In this document: positions 6,672 to 10,100 of the stretch, one piece after another | Layout of the letters: each line of letters starts with the position of its first letter | How positions within the stretch are numbered: position 1 is the first letter of the stretch | Source: Candidatus Peribacteraceae bacterium | GTDB lineage: Bacteria > Patescibacteriota > Gracilibacteria > Peribacterales > Peribacteraceae | Length of the DNA stretch: 10,100 nucleotides | Reading direction: 5' to 3' | NCBI GenBank assembly: GCA_028717505.1 | Contig: JAQUNQ010000038.1 | Coordinates: 1 to 10,100, forward strand | The notes under the pieces: model-generated | The model's database searches: none | Told to the model about the DNA's origin: nothing | Seen by the model: the letters and a program-made list of their open reading frames with translations, nothing else | Position numbers and translations under genes: made by a program

Positions 6672-7826
6672 ATGTCCTCCCCCTCCGAGCTCCTCACCCG
6701 CGCCGTCGCCAGAGTGATCCCCGAAGACCTCGCGAAGGCGAAGCTGGCCTCCGGCAAGAAGCTCCGCATCTACAACGGCGTGGACCCCACGGGCAACAAG
6801 CTCCACATCGGGCACACCGTCCCCCTCCGGAAGCTGCAGGCGTTCGCTGACGCGGGGCACGAGGTGATCTTCCTCATCGGAAGCTTCACGGCGATGATCG
6901 GCGACCCCTCCGGCCGTGACGAGGCGCGTGCTGCGCTCACGCGGGAGCAGGTGGAGGAGAACTTCCGGACGTACAAGAAGCAGGCGGAGAAGGTCCTCGA
7001 TTTCTCGAAGGTGAAAGTCGTGTACAACCACGAGTGGCTCGAGAAGCTCGCAGGACGGGAGCTCCTGCAGATCGCGAGCTACTTCACCAAGCAGCAGATG
7101 GAGCAGCGCGACATGTTCGTGCGCCGCGAGGAGGAGGGGAAGCCCATTCACATCAGCGAGTTCCTCTACCCGCTCCTGCAGGGATACGACTCCGCGCACC
7201 TCGACGTGGACTGCGAGCTCGGCGCCACCGATCAGGAGTTCAACATGCTGGCGGGCCGCACCCTCCAGAAGGCCCTCGGCAAGCGCGAGAAATTCGTGCT
7301 CACCGTGAAGATCATCGAGGGCACGGACGGCCGCAAGATGAGCAAGACCTACGACAACTGCATCTACCTCGAAGACGCGCCCAACGACATGTACGGCAAG
7401 GTGATGAGCGTGAAGGACGAGCTCATGGCCACCTACTTCGAGTGCTGCACGGGCGTGCCCATGGAGGAGGTGAAGGAACTCCTGAAGGGCAAACCGCGGG
7501 ACGCGAAGGCGCGGCTCGCGCGCGAGATCACGACGCTCTACCACGGGGCGGCTGCGGCGAAGAAAGCCGAGGAGGCCTTCGACAAAGTCTTCAAGGACAA
7601 GGGCACGCCCGACGACGTGATGGAGCTGAAGGTGAAGAAGGGGACGGCACTCATCGATGCGCTCGTGCAGGGCAAGCTCGCACCGAGCAAGTCCGAAGCG
7701 CGGCGCTTGATCGAGCAGGGCGGCGTCTCCATCGATGGCAGGGTGATCTCTTCCGTCGACGCCAAGGCCGAAGCGGGGCTGGTGAAGGTGGGGAAGAGGA
7801 AGTTTCTCCAGATTTCCCTCTCATAA
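6672..7826 (+). CDS. tyrS: Tyrosyl-tRNA synthetase
   Basis: Class I aminoacyl-tRNA synthetase that activates tyrosine with ATP and charges tRNA-Tyr in the cytoplasm. With the 6672 start it has 384 residues. VDPTGNKLHIGHTVPL (37-52) carries the HIGH motif at 45-48. AMIGDPSGRDEAR (74-86) is the conserved family stretch after the Rossmann core. GYDSAHLDVDCELGATDQ (171-188) is the tyrosine/ATP pocket region. KMSKT at 222-226 is the second class I motif, of the KMSKS (TyrZ-like) kind and not the KFGKS type. A C-terminal S4 domain (about 325-384, SKSEARRLIEQGGVSIDG) binds the tRNA. All key motifs are intact. ATG 6672 is preferred because the candidate -10 covers the ATG at 6660; the difference is four residues. 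No T-box or other leader is seen. Confidence 0.97.
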   Translation: MSSPSELLTRAVARVIPEDLAKAKLASGKKLRIYNGVDPTGNKLHIGHTVPLRKLQAFADAGHEVIFLIGSFTAMIGDPSGRDEARAALTREQVEENFRTYKKQAEKVLDFSKVKVVYNHEWLEKLAGRELLQIASYFTKQQMEQRDMFVRREEEGKPIHISEFLYPLLQGYDSAHLDVDCELGATDQEFNMLAGRTLQKALGKREKFVLTVKIIEGTDGRKMSKTYDNCIYLEDAPNDMYGKVMSVKDELMATYFECCTGVPMEEVKELLKGKPRDAKARLAREITTLYHGAAAAKKAEEAFDKVFKDKGTPDDVMELKVKKGTALIDALVQGKLAPSKSEARRLIEQGGVSIDGRVISSVDAKAEAGLVKVGKRKFLQISLS

Positions 7827-7861
7827 AAAAATTGGAGGAAGCAGCTGGCGCTACTTCCTCC
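7825..7861 (-). terminator. Minus-oriented intrinsic terminator touching the tyrS stop codon
   Basis: GGAGGAAG (7834-7841) pairs with CTTCCTCC (7854-7861), with a further AGC/GCT pair and a TGGC loop inside. Seven A residues (7825-7831) precede it on the plus strand, which read as T7 two bases after the hairpin on the minus strand. It is therefore a canonical terminator for leftward transcription. It may also act as a 3'-end hairpin for tyrS mRNA, but on the plus strand no T-run follows. Confidence 0.5.
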
Positions 7862-7890
7862 GTATTTAGCAGGCATCACCTCCTTTCTAT

Positions 7891-7921
7891 TGGCACGCCT
7901 AATGCCAGCCGAAGCTTTTTT
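7891..7921 (+). terminator. Weak candidate terminator of tyrS
   Basis: TGGCA (7891-7895) and TGCCA (7903-7907) form a 5-bp hairpin, followed after 8 bases by six T (7916-7921). The stem is short and the T-run is set apart, so this is only a tentative rightward terminator. Confidence 0.2.
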
Positions 7922-7960
7922 CCTCCAGCCTCGAAAGGGAGTCAACCCATATTCCTGAAG

Positions 7961-7996
7961 AAAAAACCCGGGAGTGCACATCCTGCGCACTCCCGG
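7961..7996 (-). terminator. Strong minus-oriented intrinsic terminator
   Basis: CCGGGAGTGC (7968-7977) and GCACTCCCGG (7987-7996) form a perfect 10-bp GC-rich stem with a 9-base loop. On the minus strand it is followed by GTTTTTT. It has the textbook form of a Rho-independent terminator, yet no minus-strand protein gene lies upstream of it before the SpeD-like gene. Confidence 0.6.
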
Positions 7997-8045
7997 ACGG
8001 AGGTATTGCCCACTCCACGAGCAGATAATCATAAGGAGAGGCAAT
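7961..8045 (-). ncRNA. Candidate small structured RNA, about 85 nt, unknown family
   Basis: On the minus strand an extended -10 (TGCTAGAAT, 8052-8060) predicts a start at about 8045. The predicted RNA opens at once with a stem: AUUGCC (8045-8040) pairs with GGCAAU (8008-8003), and CUCC (8038-8035) with GGAG (8015-8012), around an 18-base loop. It then ends with a strong terminator hairpin and six U (7966-7961). Promoter, structure and terminator are in the right order and spacing for a free-standing sRNA. No coding potential is seen inside. I do not recognise the family, and no homologue or expression evidence is available. Palindromes in AT/GC-mixed intergenic DNA can produce such an arrangement by chance. 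Confidence 0.35.
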
Positions 8046-8085
8046 GGAAAGATTCTAGCATCTCATGAGGAAATCCCTGAAGATC
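8027..8085. repeat. 60-bp direct repeat, left copy
   Basis: Matches 8861-8921 at 53 of 61 aligned columns, with two single-base gaps. It contains AAGGAG (8033-8038) five bases before ATG (8044). The reading frame stops after four codons here (M-E-R-F-stop), as a result of a one-base gap relative to the right copy. On the minus strand it carries the TGCTAGAAT box of the candidate small RNA. Confidence 0.8.
8052..8060 (-). promoter_or_regulatory. Extended -10 promoter of the candidate small RNA
   Basis: TGCTAGAAT on the minus strand is an extended -10 with 5 of 6 matches to TATAAT. The best upstream hexamer (TTCAGG, spacer 18) is a weak -35. The right copy of the repeat has TGCTAGGAAT instead, with one extra base. 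Confidence 0.35.
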
Positions 8086-8217
8086 TCCTCTTAAATCGAT
8101 TACCTACGAATCAGAGGATGCACGCCAGACTGTGCGACTGATGGGCAGGCCGACTCTGAGGAGCGATCCGCGAAAGTGAGGTTCAGTGCGACGGGGGTTC
8201 CTGGAAGAAAAAATTTA

Positions 8218-8245
8218 TTGACACGGGGGGTCACGCGTCTATATT
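8218..8245 (+). promoter_or_regulatory. Near-consensus sigma-70-type promoter of the SpeD-like gene
   Basis: A perfect -35 TTGACA (8218-8223) and TATATT (8240-8245, 5 of 6) are separated by 16 bases. This is the strongest promoter in the window. The predicted start near 8252 gives a leader of about 24 bases, pyrimidine-rich (CCTCTCCTT at 8261-8269) and without a Shine-Dalgarno. The GGGGGG tract in the spacer is unusual. Confidence 0.7.
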
Positions 8246-8275
8246 CGGGCATATTTCTTTCCTCTCCTTTCTGAC

Positions 8276-8824
8276 GTGGCAAACTCTTCAGCTCCCCGGA
8301 CATTCTCCGTCAAAACCCGTGCAGCAGCCCCGACCGACACTCCCGTGAAGAGATTTACTCCTCTGACAGAGGCGGAATACAAATACAGCAAAGCCTGGGG
8401 GATGGCTACATCCGTCGACATCCACGATTGCAACCCTGCGCTCATTCGCGATGCGAATGCCATCAAGGCGTTCACTGCGGAGCTGTGCGTGAGGATCGAC
8501 ATGAAGCGTTTCGGAGAGACGGTCGTCGTCGACTTCGGCGATGCCGAGGAAGTCGCGGGCTTTTCCATGACCCAGCTCGTCGAGACATCCCTTGTCTCGG
8601 CGCACTTCGCCAACCTGACGAACTCCGTGTACCTCGATGTTTTCAGCTGCAAGTACTACGATGCGCAGAAAATGATTGATTACGCGCTCTCATTCTTCCG
8701 CGGCAAATCCTACAACGCCCACTGCGTGCTGCGCGGCTGCGAGGAGTTCCCGAAAGGCTACCAGCGGGAGTTCTCTGATCGGAATATCGTCCTGAACTCG
8801 ACCCCTGCACTCGTTACGGCCTGA
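8276..8824 (+). CDS. speD: SpeD-like pyruvoyl-dependent decarboxylase (AdoMet decarboxylase family)
   Basis: A 182-residue member of the S-adenosylmethionine decarboxylase family, self-cleaving enzymes that turn an internal serine into a pyruvoyl cofactor. From about 41 the sequence follows the class 1B fold: WGMATSVDIHDCNPALI aligns with the usual first strand and helix, and LDVFSC (120-125) with DVFTC. Against the Thermotoga enzyme as I remember it, Ser55, Ser63, His68 and Cys83 correspond with exact spacing to Ser97, Ser105, His110 and Cys125, so cleavage before Ser105 and catalysis look possible. The residue before the serine is Thr104 where Glu is usual, and the W-P-E after the His is replaced by F-A-N. 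SpeD relatives that decarboxylate ornithine or arginine are known, so the substrate is open. Residues 1-40 are an extra low-complexity extension. GTG 8276 is the only start after the in-frame stop at 8219; ATG 8402 (residue 43) is too far inside the fold. No spermidine synthase is nearby. Confidence 0.85.
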   Translation: MANSSAPRTFSVKTRAAAPTDTPVKRFTPLTEAEYKYSKAWGMATSVDIHDCNPALIRDANAIKAFTAELCVRIDMKRFGETVVVDFGDAEEVAGFSMTQLVETSLVSAHFANLTNSVYLDVFSCKYYDAQKMIDYALSFFRGKSYNAHCVLRGCEEFPKGYQREFSDRNIVLNSTPALVTA

Positions 8825-8860
8825 CAAGGATGAAGTCCGTTGCATCAATCGCGACCGGAC

Positions 8861-8921
8861 AATCACAAGGAGAGGCAATGGAAGCATTCCTAGCACTCTC
8901 ACGAGGAAATTCTTGAAGATC
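8861..8921. repeat. 60-bp direct repeat, right copy
   Basis: The second copy of the 8027-8085 repeat, offset by 834 bases and starting 37 bases after the SpeD-like stop. It keeps the AAGGAG/ATG pair (8867-8872, 8878) and an open 12-codon frame. The two copies bracket the SpeD-like gene and its promoter in the same orientation. Confidence 0.8.
8878..8916 (+). CDS. Possible 12-residue peptide (MEAFLALSRGNS) with strong Shine-Dalgarno
   Basis: AAGGAG lies 5 bases before the ATG, the only strong ribosome binding site placed before a start codon in the window. The frame ends at TGA 8914. The left repeat copy has lost the frame through a single-base gap, which argues against strong selection on the peptide, or marks the left copy as a decayed version. 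It could be a leader peptide, the stump of a larger gene or part of a noncoding repeat. Confidence 0.2.
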   Translation: MEAFLALSRGNS

Positions 8922-8987
8922 CCTGCAATTTCAACCATCTATCGAGAGTGAAGGTCGAGAAAAATTGCTGCAATCAAATAAATAATC

Positions 8988-9022
8988 GCGGCGAAGTCCC
9001 GCGGCTGCGGGACTGGAGCCGC
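8988..9022 (-). terminator. Long GC-rich hairpin, possible leftward terminator
   Basis: GCGGC (8988-8992) pairs with GCCGC (9018-9022), and inside it AGTCCCGC (8995-9002) pairs with GCGGGACT (9007-9014) around GGCT. On the minus strand it is followed by an AT-rich stretch, GATTATTTATTTGATTG, so it could end leftward transcription from the ABC exporter gene. The T-run is interrupted, hence moderate confidence. Confidence 0.4.
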
Positions 9023-9046
9023 ACCTCTCAGGGAAAAGACCTGTGG

Positions 9047-9091
9047 TGAGCGCAGTCGAACCAGAGTTCATGACCCATTCGACTGCGCTCA
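9047..9091. repeat. Inverted pair of the TTCGACTGCGCTCA element
   Basis: TGAGCGCAGTCGAA (9047-9060) and TTCGACTGCGCTCA (9078-9091) are perfect 14-bp inverted repeats around a 17-base loop. The right arm with two more bases (to 9093) is identical to 6312-6327. Confidence 0.7.
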
Positions 9092-9130
9092 GGGTCACCC
9101 ATACACCTCAACACATTAAATCTCTGAATG

Positions 9131-9156
9131 TCACCCCGAGCGTAGTCGAGGGGTGA
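9131..9156. repeat. Variant copy of the dispersed element inside a 7-bp hairpin
   Basis: TCACCCC (9131-9137) and GGGGTGA (9150-9156) pair around GAGCGTAGTCGA, a two-mismatch variant of the TGAGCGCAGTCGAA core. This is the complete form of the common intergenic element, with its flanking palindrome. Confidence 0.6.
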
Positions 9157-9180
9157 GAGAAAAACCGTAGGTTTGTCTCT
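9156..9180 (-). terminator. Hairpin directly downstream of the ABC exporter gene
   Basis: AGAGA-A-AAACC (9156-9166) pairs with GGTTT-G-TCTCT (9170-9180) around GTA with one mismatch, 6 bases after the exporter stop codon on the minus strand. The stem is AT-rich and only short T-runs follow, so it may be a weak terminator or an mRNA 3'-end stabiliser. Confidence 0.4.
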
Positions 9181-9186
9181 CATGCA

Positions 9187-10100
9187 TTATTCCTGAATAA
9201 ACCCTCGAACCTGACTCTTCCAGAGACGTGCGTAGAGTCCGTCCCTCTCCAGGAGCTCACGGTGCGTTCCGTCTTCGACAATCTCGCCGTCCGCGAGGAC
9301 CACGATCCGGTCCATCGCCTGCAGCGTGGAGAGGCGGTGGGCGATGGCGAGAACGGTCTTGCCCTTCATGAGTTCAATGAGCGCCGCCTGAATGGCCGCC
9401 TCGCTCTCGCTATCGAGGGAGCTCGTCGCCTCGTCGAGCACGAGGATGCGCGCCTGCTTGAGCATGGCACGGGCCACGGCCACGCGCTGGCGCTGCCCGC
9501 CCGAGAGCTTGACGCCCCGCTCGCCCACGTAGGTGCCGTACCCCTTCGGGAGGGACCGAATGAAAGCGTGCGCCTGCGCGAGTTCCGCGGCGTGCTCCAC
9601 CTCCGCATCCGAAGCATCCAGCCGCCCGTACCGGATGTTCTCGCGGATGGTGCGGTGGAAGAGGGAGACATCCTGCGGGACAGTGGCGATGCCTTTGCGC
9701 AGGCTCTCCCGCGTCACGGAGCGGATGTCCTGCCCGTCAATCGCGACGGAGCCGTCCGCGATCTCGTACTGGCGCAGGAGGAGATTCACGAGGGTCGTCT
9801 TCCCCGCACCGCTCAAGCCCACGAGCCCCACCTTCTGCCCGCCCGGAATGGCGAGCATGAGTCCGCGGAACACCTCGTTCTTGCCGTAGCTGAAGCAAAC
9901 GTTCCGAAAATCAATGGCGCCTTCCTGCAGGACGAGCGGGCGCGCGTCCGGCCGGTCCGTGATCTCATGCGGGACGAGCAGTTCCCCGAGCCCCTCGGCG
10001 ATCTGCCCGTAATCGTCCATGAAGCCCGTCATCTTGTGTCCGATGAAGAAGAGCGACCGCGTGATCTCGAGCACGATGTTCACCACCATCACCACCACGC
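9187..10100 (-). CDS. ABC exporter (fused membrane and ATPase domains), 5' part beyond the window
   Basis: The C-terminal end of a half-transporter that would export lipid, peptide or drug-like substrates using ATP. The first about 35 visible residues are the end of the last transmembrane segment and the linker (VVMVVNIVLEITRSLFFIG). Counting from the methionine encoded at 10098, the nucleotide-binding domain begins near 60 with IDFRNVCFSYG. The Walker A is GLSGAGKTT (94-102), the Q-loop Gln is 142, the signature LSGGQRQR is at 198-205, the Walker B ILVLDE at 218-223 and the H-loop His is 254. All catalytic motifs are intact, and GERGVKLSGGQ plus THRELLERDGLYARLW are typical of the MsbA/MdlB-like exporters. 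The frame stays open to the right edge, so the internal Met at 10098 is not the true start. The substrate cannot be inferred and no partner gene is visible here. Confidence 0.95.
   Translation of the reverse strand, partial: VVVMVVNIVLEITRSLFFIGHKMTGFMDDYGQIAEGLGELLVPHEITDRPDARPLVLQEGAIDFRNVCFSYGKNEVFRGLMLAIPGGQKVGLVGLSGAGKTTLVNLLLRQYEIADGSVAIDGQDIRSVTRESLRKGIATVPQDVSLFHRTIRENIRYGRLDASDAEVEHAAELAQAHAFIRSLPKGYGTYVGERGVKLSGGQRQRVAVARAMLKQARILVLDEATSSLDSESEAAIQAALIELMKGKTVLAIAHRLSTLQAMDRIVVLADGEIVEDGTHRELLERDGLYARLWKSQVRGFIQE

Noticed and set aside
5834..6850. A 338-codon plus-strand reading frame across the divergent intergenic region
   Set aside because: It is antisense to the start of the pseudouridine synthase, crosses the palindromes and enters tyrS out of frame. 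Its translation is Arg/Pro/Ser-rich with no domain, typical of GC-rich spurious frames.
7538..8044. A minus-strand frame through the terminators and the tyrS 3' end
   Set aside because: It would have to be translated through two intrinsic terminators and runs antisense into tyrS.
7034..8068. A 344-codon plus-strand frame over tyrS
   Set aside because: It lies in another frame of an unmistakable tyrS gene and is extremely rich in Arg, Gly and Ala.
7827..8275. A riboswitch or T-box in the intergenic region before the SpeD-like gene
   Set aside because: The strong promoter at 8218-8245 leaves a leader of only about 24 bases, too short for such an element. The hairpins further upstream point the other way.
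8100..8303. A 67-codon minus-strand frame over the SpeD-like promoter
   Set aside because: It covers a near-consensus promoter on the other strand, has no recognisable features and no start signal.
8027..8921. Two copies of a repeat as a CRISPR or integron-like array
   Set aside because: Only two copies, 834 bases apart with a full gene between, diverged by gaps; no short spacers, no cas or integrase gene.

Overview
The window is GC-rich, densely coded and uses UGA as an ordinary stop (the ATPase, FecR, RluA and SpeD-like genes all end in TGA). The gene set is a class B penicillin-binding protein, a GspE/PilB-type ATPase, a membrane-anchored FecR/Ig-like surface protein, an RluA-type pseudouridine synthase, TyrRS, a SpeD-like decarboxylase and an ABC exporter. 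Almost no gene has a Shine-Dalgarno sequence, and several have a -10 box placed directly before the start codon. Together this suggests an uncultivated bacterium of the Candidate Phyla Radiation type, perhaps Peribacteria-like. The lineage is an inference, not something read directly from a marker gene.

Layout. 1-1393 (minus): 5' part of a penicillin-binding protein that runs off the left edge. 1394-1611: divergent intergenic region with nested inverted repeats and two facing promoters. 1612-5064 (plus): a block of three genes, namely a secretion/pilus ATPase, a FecR-domain protein with three Ig-like repeats, and a small protein starting 5 bases after it. 5045-5980 (minus): S4-domain RluA-family pseudouridine synthase, overlapping its convergent neighbour by 20 bases. 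5981-6671: long divergent intergenic region with three perfect hairpins, a dispersed palindromic element and a possible 48-residue ORF. 6672-7826 (plus): tyrS. 7827-8275: intergenic region with two minus-strand terminator-like hairpins, a candidate minus-strand small RNA and the first copy of a 60-bp direct repeat. 8276-8824 (plus): SpeD-like pyruvoyl decarboxylase behind a near-consensus promoter. 8825-9186: second copy of the direct repeat and several palindromes. 9187-10100 (minus): C-terminal part of an ABC exporter that runs off the right edge.

How it fits together. The left half is cell envelope (peptidoglycan synthesis, a pilus or secretion motor, a surface protein). The right half is translation (rRNA pseudouridylation, TyrRS) plus a probable polyamine-type decarboxylase and an exporter. 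The most unusual part is 7825-8921. There the SpeD-like gene is bracketed by two diverged copies of a repeat that carries the only strong Shine-Dalgarno/ATG pair in the window. On the opposite strand, the left copy supplies an extended -10 box for a short structured RNA that ends in a canonical terminator.
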